The translations under genes and the position numbers were made by a program. From positions 4,411,592 through 4,475,591 of the forward strand of contig NC_064227.1 in the NCBI RefSeq assembly GCF_023101765.2: 64,000 bases of DNA. Direction: 5' to 3'. Below are positions 23,862 to 38,800 of the stretch, piece after piece. The first letter of the stretch is position 1. Each line of letters begins with the position of its first letter. The stretch is from Spodoptera frugiperda (taxonomy: Eukaryota > Arthropoda > Insecta > Lepidoptera > Noctuidae). The notes beneath the pieces are model-generated. The model saw only the letters and a list, made by a program, of their open reading frames with translations, did no database searches and was not told the DNA's origin.

Positions 23862-26800
23862 GTATATAATTTTCTTTTATTATCTGTGTGTGAAAATTCC
23901 CGCCAATTGCGGAATTGATGAGCGGAAAAGCGAGGTTGCTAAATTCGGGTCGTTCGTGTAATTTATTCTGTTGCCGGTTACTATTTATGATCCTGTCTCC
24001 GCTCGCAGTTTTTTCTAGTCCTGACAAATTAGTCTAGACCTTTTTTATGACCAGTTTATACTACATATATTATATTGATTCCAAGAACCACACTCGCTTT
24101 TCTTGCGTGCTAACGTCCAAAACACTTCGACCTGCGCCAACAAGTAAATAAACATGAAAAAACACAGTGTAGGCAGTGTAGTAAGATTAGCATCATGATT
24201 ATGATGCGAGAAACAGTCTTGCCCTGTTACCGTAATACCGACCCATATACCAATGTTTACGTTCCACATAGCCGGGCATTTCGTAACAAGACTGGATACC
24301 CTGCGGAATTAATCTGTTTTTAATATGTTTTGATAATAACCCCACTGACATCTGACACGGAGAAGGGGGTTTATTGCCACTATTTTTGAATTCTCGTACG
24401 TTTTTAGTGCGAAAAGAAATTTTGTGGTACCTATATGAATATACACCATAAAATTTCGTAAACCAAAAACAAATCGTGTTCTCGTTTTCTGGCAATATGG
24501 TGTGAAATGCTCGTAGTCTATGATAGTAAAAAAGTCCTAAAGAATATTGAAACACAGATCAATACTTAATGGGAAAACTGACAATAATAAATAAATATGG
24601 CTGAAGTTTACGTTCCTCAAATTGACAAGTACTTAACAAGATGTTTTTGGCGACTACCAACAATTATTTCCATAAAACATAAAAGCAACCATGTAAAATT
24701 GAAATCTGCTCATAAAATATTGATGCACTCAAATAGATCTCAGAGATCCAAGTAGTTTTCCGCTGTCATAACATAATCATAATCAAAAACATCATTAAAA
24801 TTTTACAGTCACATTCAGAAACAGATGCACAAACTTCATATCTTTCATACAACACGCTGAAATGTGGTTTTAATGGCGTATTCATAAAAGTGGAGGCCCC
24901 AAATCTCTACGTCAAGGTCACCATAGTATTTTGGTTTACATCATCGTTGCCGCTTTAGGACACAGATGACTGACTATGGTCAGGTCCGTCGCTAACGCTA
25001 CCACACGCAAAAAACAGTCTCGTTAAAGAACTCACTGCCGCACTAACAGACATTTAATGATTACTCAAACTATTCCTTAGTAACGGTTTTGTATCGAAAA
25101 CAATTGGCATGTTTCCTACTAGTCAAATTCAATACTTTTTTCGAAACGTCAAAAACGATATATTCTATGAACTTTGTATGAAATACTCTATTATGACGTC
25201 ATAAGTTTTTGACGTCAAATAGCAGACTTATTTCTAGAAATTTAGCTAGAAAAAATCGAAAATTAAGTAGTTCATCAAAGTTATGAATGAGAGTGTGATT
25301 ATTTTTGAATATTTTATTGTATTGAAAAGTTGTAATAATTTATTTTTGACCCCGTCATCATCCCTATTGCTAAGGACTGGGTTAAGTAACCATTAAATGA
25401 CTCTGAGTACGGTGGTCAGCACAGAGGTGAATTCGTAAATTGTTTCGCCAAAAAAATTGTTGAATATTTATGGCTTCTTTTAAACCAAGTGCGGGTTAAC
25501 TAGCGGAAAAAAATTTAGTTCGGAATAGCCGAAAATGTGTGAACAGGCTTTAGACTTCGTAAAATTGAATATTTTACATGGTCTGCCGCTTTATGCGAAA
25601 AGCTGTTATTAAAGTAACTGTTGTCTTAAGTTTTAAACCAAGTATACGTTACTTATTTAAAGAAAAATGTAACAGAAATACGTAACTATGAAATCATAGT
25701 AGCATTTCAAATCAGAGATTTTAATCTGCATAAAAAATTGGCCTCTGAATCATGAACAGAAATAGTTTCATGTACCTACGTTAACTTCGTTCTAAGGATG
25801 TCTAGTTTAACGTTAATTTACGCAGTTATATAACCACGATGAGATCATTCTGTGTATGTAAATGTATTAATCAAACATGATTTCTTTGTGTTTTCAGTAA
25901 ATTACGCGTGACCACTACCATATAAGTGGTTTTTGAGTGTACCACATTTCGATTCTAGTTATAACAAGATAAATATCTTTAGTTTTCGTTGTAAAATCAC
26001 AAAAAAACTAATGTTGAAGTGTCAAATTTGTCATTTTGCATCACTCAACTATGTTAATGACTTGTGCACACAATCCATTGACAGTTTACTATGTATTTTA
26101 TTGCAATCCTTACGTATTAACATAGCAATGGATGTTAAATTCAAATTCTATGCAAACAAAACATATTGTATGTCCTAATGTTTTTGACAAAAATGGAAAT
26201 GCATATGAGTCAAGGATGTTAAGATGCATAAAATATGTAAATGGACAGATGTGGGCGGATTGCATGCATTTGGGAAAACCCAAATGGTCCTCTAAGGAGT
26301 TTGGAAAGATGGTGAAATTAAACAAATGATATTCTGAAAAGGGAAATGTGGCAATAAAGCTGTATGAATAAGATTTACAAGGCTGTGCAGCTAAAAGTTA
26401 AAGTTTAGAAGTTTCAGATTTTATGGACATTACTTTTTAAATCAGAGAGGAGTGGAAGGAGGGTAGGAAGAAATTTGCCCTTCAGTGGGACGATCATGGC
26501 TGAAATCTAATTTGATAGACTTTTTAAATCACTCATTATTTTTGGTAAAATACACATAAATTGTTGTTTTTTTTTTATTCTAGTCCCATGTTGCATTTGG
26601 TTTCGACATTCCACTCTGTTTTTGGTTAATTGACCTCTTAAATGGAGGTCTAAGACCAGCCTAATGGCCTAATTCGTTTTAAGAAATGACCTCTGTCTGT
26701 TGTTTTAAGTGCTTTCATAATAGACAGTCAGACAAACCATATTTGACTTATACTTATGCTACTGTATGACAGGTACAAATATGACCACAGATCAAGAAGT

Positions 26801-29800
26801 GGTAAATTTGATTTTCGGGTCAGTATGATTCAAAAGATTAAAACCGTGCTTTGAGTATGCTAATAGGTTTGATTTCGATTAAGTACAATAGGAATGGGAA
26901 TAGAGGTTTTTCTGATTAGCCCGTGGTATGCCAGAACGTAGATCTAAGCGAGATACAATGTATTTTCTTTTTAGATACATTGTAGATAAGAGGTTAAATA
27001 ATCCGAGAAAGAAATACTTACATATTGTATGCAACAAATACTATATTTTGAACGAAAATGTCGGAGGAAACTCGCTTGTTATTCGGTTGATGTATTCATT
27101 CATTCACTAGTTCGTTCCTGACCCGTCAGTGTCGGCTGGAAGTCGGGTTAATATGCCACACATAGTAACGAGCACACATCCTGTGAACACTAGCATACCT
27201 ACCTACTATGCACTCGCTGTACCTATGCACCTATGTTCCTATCATATAGAAACGTAGGTACGAGACGCAGGAGAAAATCCTAGCACCAGGCAACGTTTAA
27301 AAAAGATCTATTCACCACTTGTTTTTAAAGACTATTAAGAAAGAATGACTTATTGTTAGCTTAACCTAAAAAGATCTTTTCTAGGACTGAACTCTTGAAG
27401 GCAAGTCCTCCGCTAAGCGTCAGTTTAGGCATGACGTCTGAAAATTACTGTCCTGAAAGGGTACCCACGTTTCTAATAGCAAAAGCTACAGTGCTAAACA
27501 AAACACGATCAACTAATACTTAATACGAAATTTATTTGAATTAATCCTATATTAGGCACTTTTGAAACGTCAAATTGTATTGTCCGTCAGTGAAGCTAGG
27601 CGCTTCCAAAGTGCAGTGCAGTGTTGTTTCGAATGGAGAAGCACAAGCAAGAAACTCCATGACAAATATATTCAAACTAAATAACTAATAGCTGACAAAG
27701 TCCAAGTCACATTTTGTCGACAGCAGGTCGGCTTCATCAATCATGGCCCAGCAAGCCTTTTGGATTGCTTTTTCCGGAAACGAAGTTATTTCGACCTAAT
27801 GTGAATTCTATGGAAGGTGATTTGTTACTTCTCTGTTAAGCACCTGTGCTTACGTATATTTTACGTATTTCTTTTTATTATAACTTTCGTGAGACATACT
27901 AAATTCATTATTATGTTGACACAAAGCTTGTCAAAGATCATCGTGAAAATTTGAGGATTAATAAAAGTCACAATCAAAATCTAAGCATTTATTTTAATTA
28001 ATCCTTTATAAGGCACTTTTGAAATATCAGATTGAATTGTCCGTCAGTGAAGCTAGGTGCTCATTCCAAAGTGTAGCTTCGAATAGAGAAGAACGAGCAA
28101 GAAACTCAAATTTTTACCTCACTCGGACCAAGCACATTAATATATACCAATGCAATAATCACAAACAACACTTAATGAGAGTTCTGTCAGATAAAATGTA
28201 GATACAATCAGCATTTCAATATGTGACACTGACAATGGAATAATCTGTGACAATGAAAACCCCCACATGTCCATCAAGTAGCACATGTGTTTTACGATTT
28301 AATGTTGTAAACAATTATAATGCTTTATGGACATGTCATTATCTATTGTTGTTGTTGTAATCTTACTGTTGCCATCAGGTGGGGTTGTCTATTGAAATTA
28401 CTATACATTTGGGTAGGTTTTGTTTCGTTAAATATGGCAGTTGTATTTACTAACAAAATTCCCGGTGAAAACAGTATTTGGAGTTTGAGATATAAGCTTC
28501 CATGTTTTTTTATTAATCCATGATGGTGGCAAGAAAGCCCACGATTCACCTGATGGTAAGTGGTTTCCGTGGCCTATAAACAATTGCAACACTTGGGGCA
28601 TTACATGCGCTTTGCCGACCCTTAAAAACCTATTTACTCCCTTCTTTAAGTACCCCATATTGTACCTGCCTACTAAAAAACCTTGACAGCGAGCTCATTC
28701 CACAGTAGGTAGGGTACATTGGTTTTTTCTAAAATCTAGCGTAAATACAACTATCATATAGAAAAACTTTACATATTCTGTCTGATTCGTGAATTTGATT
28801 CAAGATTTCGTACTGAACAGAAATACAATTTATGTGACAGCCACGCTACCAACGATTAGACAATCAAACGATTATTTTTAACACACAAAACCTTGAAGAA
28901 CTTACTTCTTAACTACAAAAACAAATGGAAAAACTTTCGCATTTATAAAGAACTAATTTAAAACAAAAGAAAACTAAACTAAACTCCTTTTATTTTTTAG
29001 AAGGTAAGCGTCCACAGGCCCGCGTCGTACGCATCGCACGCATTCCGTACGACGTCATCAGTACGCATCGCATGTAGGCATTGCCGATGATGCGGTTCGT
29101 ACGATGCGGATCAGTGGACGCAGTTGTATGAGTTTCTATACAAGACAAACTAAAATCCGTTGCGTACGATACGTACGATGCGAGCCTGTGGACGCTTACC
29201 TTAAAGAAACGTGTGAATCGATCGCGTTGTATTTGTAGCTGTAAGTCACATACATACATATGTAGGTACATAGAGACAAACATTGATTTTTATATTTAAA
29301 GATTTCCTTGACATTACAAGGTCACTTTCGTATGTATTTGCACTTGGCAATGAATGTTAATGCATTGCACATTGTGTATTTATGATCAGATATCATACTT
29401 TTACTTTTAATTCATTCATCAAAGTCAAATTGATTATTTTATTTCGATTAAAGCACTTGTCTTGAATGAAAATGTTGATCTGTCGATCTTTTAGTGAAAT
29501 TACATTTGTAAATAGCGATTTTTATGTCTTTACTATAGTTTCTTTTAAATTATGGCGTCTTTAATATCAAACTACATGTTTCGAGTCATTCATTTGTTGT
29601 TAATGCAGATTAAAACAACTTTTTTACTAATAAAATCCCGTACGGCTATATTATGTGACATTAATTATATTTTATAAAAGTAGATTAACCCATAATTAAT
29701 AATAATGACACTTTTTATGTAATAAATTGTTACTTTATTGTCATAACAAAATATTACCTATACAAACCCATTATAGTCAGAGATCCCACATAAAACAAAA

Positions 29801-32800
29801 TACTGTTATCTAATACCAACAAAAACATCACAACGCAATGATTTCCACCAAGAATTTATATTTTATAGTCTTACTGGATATATGTAACAGATCAACAGTT
29901 TATTGCATAGCTTCTATACTAGTATGCTACCGTGGAATGCTTCGCTATAAAATGGCTTTTTTACCCTCACGAATACGTAACTGTTCTCAACTTCACTGTT
30001 CTATGATTCAACACAACACTTGAATATAAATAAATACTGACTGATGCATTGAAGTTTTAAATACTTTGATAATATCTGCCAATATTTTAATAGAACATGA
30101 TTAAATTAAATAGATAAATAAGATAGGTATTGCCAATTAATCATTCGATGAATGAATGATTTGCACGCACCATGTTCTTATAACGAATCTATGTACATGG
30201 TTCCAATTTCAAATTTGACGTTTAAAACTGGCCAGTAATAATCATGTGAGATTATGACGTTACTAGAAAAGCGCGGAAAAAGAAAATTGTGACTGATTGA
30301 TTTGTTACAAATCAGATTTTTTCAAAATGCTTTAGGTTTTATAATTATGTATGTTGAGTTAAATATTATTGGGATTTTAGGAACTGCCTGCCCTAAGTAA
30401 TCGGGCCCTTATTATTTTGTTTATGGTATAAGCCCGTAAACGACGAGCATACGGATCACCTGATATTAAGCAATCGCGGCAGTTCTTTGACAACCGACAC
30501 CTTTTAAGGGTTAGGAATTTAAGGGTTGATGGGGAATTGGGGATTAGGAAGGTTTTTTTATGGAATTAAATATTTTTTATGGATTTCACACAACGAGACA
30601 CAACGCAAGCGTTGTTTCACGTCTATATAAAAATTTCAACATGCTTAGTCTACTTCTTTGCCGAATAAAAAGTACTTATAAAGCGTATGTGTAACAATTT
30701 TGAACTAGAGTTGAGTGATCCCGTCATTCCAGTCGCTTAATTAATGTTTCCTAACCTAAATAGATGTTAATTATCGCGCTCTACCCGTTCTGCCATACAC
30801 CTCACGTTATGCAAGAAAATTGTTTCATTAAACTTCCCCAAGTACCTACATCTTTCTCATGTAAGATTTACGCAATCAAAGTACAAATCATAGAGTGAAT
30901 ATTTGACTTCTCAATTTTAAAATGTTTAATCTAACAACCTTTTAAAAATGTTTATTTATGAAAAACAGGTGTCAATATGAATTAAGGTCACGAATTTGAA
31001 TAATAATAAAGACTACAGATTCCTACACAATGTTTAAGTAGTTAAAAATGTTTATCTTAAAATATAAACATCTTTGTACAAAGACTATTTCATGCTTAAA
31101 GAAAATACTGTGTAGTTACGGTTTGCTCACGTAAATTAATAGAGATATGCTCTACTAGTTTCAAGTCACAGAGGGACTCTTCATCATGAGCAGCGTGTGT
31201 AAACCGTGATTTTTAGTTAATTTAGTATGTATCACGAGTCACGATAGTTATTATAAAAATACAGTGTAGTTCTAAAAGTTTCATTTCGATAGTAAAAACA
31301 AAACATTCTCGATAACGACCATAGATATAATAAAATAGTTGACAATATGTATGTATATTAAGTCGACCAAAATATCTCTTTAATGGGCGTCCAATATTGA
31401 TTGATGTCAATTACTAAATTCATCATTAATATGACATGAATTCTAATTGACGTAAAACTCATTTTTACCATTATATCTACCAAAGATCATACGAAAACCA
31501 ACCTTGACACTATTGGAATAAAAACTTTATTTAAGTATTTAAAGCTCACACAAAGGACTGGATTTTCTTTACCGATAACGTCATAGAAAACTTGTTAAAA
31601 ATTACACGTTTTCTTGTATTAAAATACTACCTTACCATTTGCTGCTTGCACGCAAACTTTACATTTATTTATTACGAGTAACTGCTGCCCACTAAACCAC
31701 ATAAATATAGGTAACTAGCAAACCCAGCGAACTCCGTTTCGCCACCTATGATTTTCCCTGTTTTCCTGCTTTTCTCTTGAAATTTTCCTGAATTTTCTTT
31801 GCTACAAACCCCAACAAACAACAAACCCGCCATCTTTTCAACGAGTGCTTAACCGTCGAAATTGGTTCGTGCGTTCTAGAGTTATAGCGTCAGGAAGGAA
31901 AACCTGACTTATTTTTATATTATAGAGATAAATACAATGAAACTGTAATATATCATCTTTAAGAATAAGCCCAGGTATATGCTGCTTAATGTTGTATCTT
32001 ATACGTAATTATAAATATGGACCTATCACGTATTAAATAATAGAGATCAATACTTTATTCCTTAGCAAAGGGCAAGCATAGAATATTCCGTGAAAAAAGA
32101 AATACACATTTAGAATTATGAATCGCCATAAAAGTACGAAGTCATATTTATAAAAACACGATGACGAAATCACGTAAATGGCGGTCCATGCCTTTTATCC
32201 AGTTCCATAGGACAACAAATTGAAATATACATAATTATGATAATCTATATACATACTAGTATATAGGTACCTACTTAATGTATAAAGCTGAAGAGTTTGT
32301 TTTGTTTGAGCACGCTAATCTCTGGAACTACTGGTCCGATTTCAATAATAATTTTTGTGTTGGACAGTGCATTTTTGGAGGAAGGCTATAGACTAAACAT
32401 CACGCTATAACCAATAGGCTTCTATAGCTACTTTTTAGAATAAAAGCTAGTCTTTAAATGATAAGACAATCCTTAAAAACAGGAAATATAATTTTTAGTT
32501 TAACCCTTCTGCTTCCGCCATTAAAACAAAACAAACAAACATCATAATCTTTTTGCGCAGTAGCGCAAACGCATGCGTTACAACAATCTCATCTTGGAAA
32601 ACAATCACAGATGCATGCGACCTTTTTATCCGTCGATGATGTCAACTACACCGCTCCTTTAGTATAACGTCACTACACCTACATATCTACCTACCCCCTG
32701 TTAGCTGAATGGGTTCTTTTAACGACCATTACGCTGATTTTGGACGTGGGTACCTACGTAACTAGGTACCGAATGAATGTTGAATAAGTTAGTTATAAAA

Positions 32801-35800
32801 TTATGCTTGGAAAGTCATTGAACTAAATTGTAATGTGGTTTTTAAAATTGGTGAATGTTATTTGTAGTTCTAATTAGTTTTTATTAAAGTAATCATACAA
32901 AGACTAGAGTTTTAAAAAAATGTTTTACATCATACGAAAATATACTCAGATTGCAAACGCGATTGATCTTGAGCAAACAAAATTATGGAATTTTTAACCA
33001 CACCTTATAAATAGTGACTATTATGACACATTCTGATACATTCTTACTTAAATGACCAAAATAAAAACTAATAAAACAACCAAATTGACATAATCCACTT
33101 ACAAGATAACTTCAATTTATTAGAATTAGGCTCTCCGACTATTCTATAGACTCTATCTAGTATCTATTACAGTTTCTACATCGAATAGATGACATAAGCT
33201 ACCATAACAGTTACTAGTCACCTACATAGGAGAATCAATAAGTTCATTGTAAAACAAGTATTTAGCATTAGGTGGGTAAGCAGAGTACTTGTAAATAGGA
33301 TATGAATGCTGATTATCACAGTGATTCATACAGCTTAACAGTTAGCATTGAGTATAAAATGAACTATTGTTTGTTTTGTACCAATGAGTTTAATTAGCGG
33401 GTTTGTTCTAATAAAACAGGCGATTTTATGGTTAAGTTTACATACAGATGGAACAAAATACCTACTATGCCTTTGCTCAGCAGTGGCTGGTTATATAGGC
33501 TGTTGTATTTTTTTTTGTGGTATAAGCCGGTAAACGTGCAGATGGTTCACTTGATGATAAGCAACCGCCGCTGACCATGGACACCCGTAGCACCGGAGGC
33601 GTTAGAGCAAATCAACGGATGATCATAAATTCTATATCGCACATATGAAGTTTACATGCGAATAAACATGGATAGAAAATCCCAACGAAGAACTGTTGGG
33701 CAGAAAGCCCGCCAGGTACGATCACCTCGCGTGCTCGGAGGATCCTCCTTTTCTTAGGAAACTTTACTCTCTGTTCCTAAAGAAACTAGGAATTTCGGAA
33801 CCAATTAAATTCTCAGTACTTACTTCAAAATAGATTCCTAGGCATAAAATGTAGATAAACTGCGATTAAAATAATAAACAATGGCTCTATAAAAAGCGTA
33901 AGTTTACAAGAGCCGTACAATCAACCTTTTCCTAAATAAAGCCGAGTAAAGAAAGGTATTGTGTTTATGTTAATGAAGCATCTGTTCTTTCGCCTACTTT
34001 ATAATAAAAAATAGAATTTTTATATTCTTCTTTTAAAGGTTTTGTCTTAGTTTTGTATTATTCTCTTCAGATGATTACAAAGATCCTAATAAGTGCTCAG
34101 AATTATCATTATTAAAATCTAATAAAAGGCATCTGATTAAGGTCGCAGGGAGCCTCTGGATGCAGGTTGCTTCCAAGTCCAACCAGCTTATCTGGAAGTC
34201 CTTGGGAGAGGCCTATGTTCAGCAGTGGACGTCTTGTGGCTGAAATGACGATGATGATGATGAAAAAAAAGCATTCTAAGAAATCAGACATCAAACTACT
34301 ATTTTAAAAACTCTTAGAAAGAGACACGTACCACTACTTCTTAATAATAACGCTATAATTATATTTTGGCGTAATATACAAAGAAAATAATGTACCTAGT
34401 AAATCTCCTCACACAAACTTTCATGTGTAATCTGTGCCAAAATATGTGTCATCGTTGCTTTTGGACACAATCAAAATGCACAGAGGAATCACCTCAGGGC
34501 TACGTCTAGACAAATATAAACACTATATTCTTGTATTCTGATTCACAAAAACAAACAAAATATCCCGGCAGCACTCAGATGTAATTGCTTTTAACTTGTT
34601 GTTACATAAAAGCCGTCGATTCGAATCGTTGTTACGTTATTCCACGTACCTACTAGAGAGGCTTTTAAAAATAATAATCGCTCTATCGACCTTGTCGTGT
34701 CTACAAAAACATTAGCTACCGTTCTGTTTTCATTTTACTTATACTTATAATAAAATTCGATTACTCCCATCCATATATTTCTACTGACTATCGAGAGGGT
34801 AGGGCCGAGAAAACAGTAGCAAATACTAGGGCGGGGCGATCACGAAACTTTACTTCAGCATCGATAAATCGTTGATTACGAATTGCTTTCGTGTCGATGA
34901 TGAATCGATATAAATGGATTGCTAGCTAATTCGGATTGACCTTAACACTCCTTAAATTCAACTAGAGCTGAAAATAGACAGAGAGCCATTATACAAACAA
35001 TGATATGATCTAATCAAATCTATGTATGATTGGGTGGTATCACTTACGACATTGGTGAATTGATTAATAGGCAATGATTGTCACTTGTTCTATAAAGGGT
35101 AAATTTCGTAATGGCCCATGAGATATGTGGTCAGAAGTCAGTCAGGTGACTGGAGAGTCATGGAGTCAATTAGTTGGCCCTTGTGCACTCCCACGCCGGC
35201 GCGTGCGCGTATAGTCAGAGAGCCGGTGACATCAGACGCGCGGCGTCGCGTGCGCATCGATGTAGATTGTGTAATCACCGAATGAATTATTCTTCGCAAA
35301 CACGCATTTCTTATTCGCTCTGTTGAGATTGAAGTCATGTTGTATATTTATGTAGACGTCATTGGAGTCTGACATTGTTATCAGCACATGTTACAATTGA
35401 TTTACAATTTGCATTAATTATAATATTAAAAGTTATTTATTGTGATTTATTTACTTTAGTGACAAGTACATGTAAATGAAATGAAAATGAATGCACTTTG
35501 ACTCTTGTAATAACAATTGACATTATTGCCCATTCATTAATTAAGAGTTAATTATAATTAGGCCTTTCTCGCTATCTCTAGTGATTCATTGAAGTTGACC
35601 CTTGCTCTTTCAAGTTGTAGTACTACTATGATAATTAATAAGGTCGAATTCTGATGATAATTTGATTGCCGAAGTAGCTCGTTACAAAAAAGGCCCACTG
35701 TCCACTGCATTCATAGTCAAAGTCAAATCATTTATTCCAATTAAACCATACACTTAGGTACTTTTGAAATGTCAACAAATAAAGAAATAAATAAAAGTCT

Positions 35801-38800
35801 GTCAGTCTGCCTGTCGGTGAAGCTATAGGTGCTCGTTCGAAAGTGTAGCTTCGAACGGAGAAGAACGAGCAAGAAACTCCTTTTATTTAACGCATTTAAC
35901 GTTCCCGCCTCATGGGCAGTTTTCATTGTTTCTAACCAAGCATTTGACATTTTGTAGGCCGCCTATTGTTTGTTAAAGATGCATGCATCCGTCAAATGGC
36001 AATGATGATATTAGGCCTTAATCAATTAATTGTTAATCCGGAGCTGCGGACTACCTAGCGGGTTTACCAGGGCTCCGGCTCAAAAAGCGGGAGTAAGCAC
36101 GGGGTGGTATTTAGTCAGTAAGAGTCTGACACCCCATCTGGACTCACTCAAGGTGGGAGAAATCATTGGATGATTTACCACCCTTAAAAAGAAGCACTAT
36201 AATAAAAACTTAGGCACCAATCTTCCGGTAATAACAATAGTACGACTTTATATTTTACTTTTTTCATGACAGTATGACGTCTTGTTTGTTACGTTCAATG
36301 TTAATACCAATCCGTCAATGAGATCATCGTACGAATGACTTGAGATCAATTGTATTCATCATATTATCCGTAATTCCGTACCTAATCACCTCCAGCATGA
36401 TGACCAAGTACATATATACGTACATAAGTAAAATGATAATGACGAACTGTGTATTTTATTTGCTTAGTATTGTTCTCAAGTAAGTTACATTGTATGTTTT
36501 GATTTATTTACCAGTGTTAAAAAAATCCTTTTAATTTAATTTGATTTGACCTAGTGATCTGTAATACAGATTTCACTACAACAGACACCAGTCTCAAGTT
36601 TATTGTACCCAAATTATTTGCTGTACATTTCAAGTGATAATAAGAAAAATAATAGAAACTTACTTAAAAAAAAGTAAACTTACTTACTTATTGAGAATAA
36701 AGTTTCTTTAAACCTAAACCTAAATTGATCCATCTAACTTTTCGTTTGTTACTCTTTCACGCAAGAACTACTGAACCGATATGAATGAAATATTGCACAG
36801 AGTTAGATTAAAACCTAGGAAAATATACAGGTTTTTTTAACCGATAATGCGGGCGAAGCCGCTTACAACTACGAAGCAAATCATCTGAGATCAATTGTAT
36901 TCAATGTATCAATACATACCTACTTATATGTACATATTATTATGTTCTACAAGTACTTGTATATGTATGTATGTATAATATAAACAGAAGAATAAATCTA
37001 ATTAGTGCATGCGACACGACACTTTATCGCGTCATTCTGCATGCGATTGTAAGAACTGTAATGCAATTCAAGGTTTTTATGGTGGTGGTCTTTTGAGAAT
37101 AGGCAGAGGTGTACACATTAAATGTTACACTCACTCATCACCAGTTATGTTATGTTATGAGGTCTATGCGTTAAAGAGTTTAGGGAATCATACACCTAGT
37201 AACATTACTGACACATATTTTTAATAATTCTTTGCCGGACCCGGAATCAAATAGGGGTATCGGATGTACCCCTATAGAACGCAGTAAGGGTTCTTATCTA
37301 ATTCAAAAATTACATTTCACATAGTTAGTAGAGTTAGATTTTTAGCTTCCATTAAAAAAATACATATAATTTCATCAAAATCCTTTCAGTAGTTTCAGCG
37401 TGATTAACGGACAAACATTTTCATTAGTTTTCCTAAGAATTTTATAATTTTCATTATAAAATTCTTAGGAAAACTAAGAGAATTTCCAAAAATCCTACGC
37501 GTAGGAAGCTATCTAAGTTATAAATAAAAGCTAACATTATAATTCTATTTTAAACATTTTACATTAGCAGTTTTAGTCAAAAGATTGCAACAATCGATTT
37601 TCTTCACTTAGAAAAGTTGTTACGGACATAAAAATCGACCGTAGGACTTGGAATCAGGTCAACACGGTTTACGACCGAGTAAATTATACGTTACCATAAA
37701 TCACTAAACATAGTTTTGTGCTGGTATGTAATCACGTGGTTGTCACGTTGGGAGACCAATGTTTGAGGTTTGATTCTAGGGATTTTTGGGTTTCTAAATA
37801 GCAGAGTCTGGAATTGTAACCTATAGTGTGCCATAGGTTACCCGGAGTTGCGGACTATCTGCGGGCTCCGGCTCGAAAAACAGGAGTAGGAACGAGGTGG
37901 TTTTTAGTCAGTAAGAGTCTGACACTAACTCTCGCCTCGCTCAAGGCGGGAGAAGTCATTGGATGATTTTACCAATAAAAAAAATAAACGTTTTCGTTCA
38001 ACATAAAGCTAAGTTGTACAAAGTACACACTTAGTACAAGTCTGTAATCTGTAGATTACTGAACCGTAACATCAACAAAGGGCCAAAATTTGTTCCACAC
38101 TTTCGCCGTACTGTCTACTGTTACCTACCGGTCAAACGTAAGGTCAGGAAGAACCATACAACTGTCACTGACCTTAACAGTAACTGTAAACTTAAAATAT
38201 GACAAAATGCAAAACCGTGCATTAACGCGCATTCAATTGTCTACCTAGTTGACAACAAAAGATGCGCCGTTGTTCATATTAATTGATATTAGTAAAATGT
38301 TTTTGTCATAAGGTCGTTATTTGTTTGCAGTTTTGGAGACAAAGTTTCAAAAGCCACCTTGTTAGGTAATCTAGAAAAATGTATAGGAAAATTAACCATA
38401 CGGTACTTATCAGAATAAAGGGCGTGGGTATTTGAAAGTACTATAAGTTTTTCAAAATGTGAACAAAGAAAAGGCTTTTCAGTGTTTTAAATTCCATTTT
38501 CCAATGGTTAATGTCTTTAATAGATAATAAAAATCTGAATAATCTCACCTTTTATCTTTCTTGATCTATCTTGTTTGCTTAATCAAAATATTTACAACGA
38601 AAACACAACACACCTCGAACCCTCATTTGATAGACAAATTGTCGTTTCTATCGATTAGGTATGCAAGCGAGCGCCAATCGACTCCTGCGCCGAAACCATA
38701 CATCTATTCTAATGCGCTTCCTTACACTGACAACGGGCACTTTCTATGGAAAGTTCTTTGCCCTGCATCGTGTATTATATTTGTTTTAATATAATATTAT

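Noticed and set aside
29001..29202. Minus-strand 97-codon frame as a gene
   Set aside because: It spans a MITE and its reading arises from the inverted CGTACG words.
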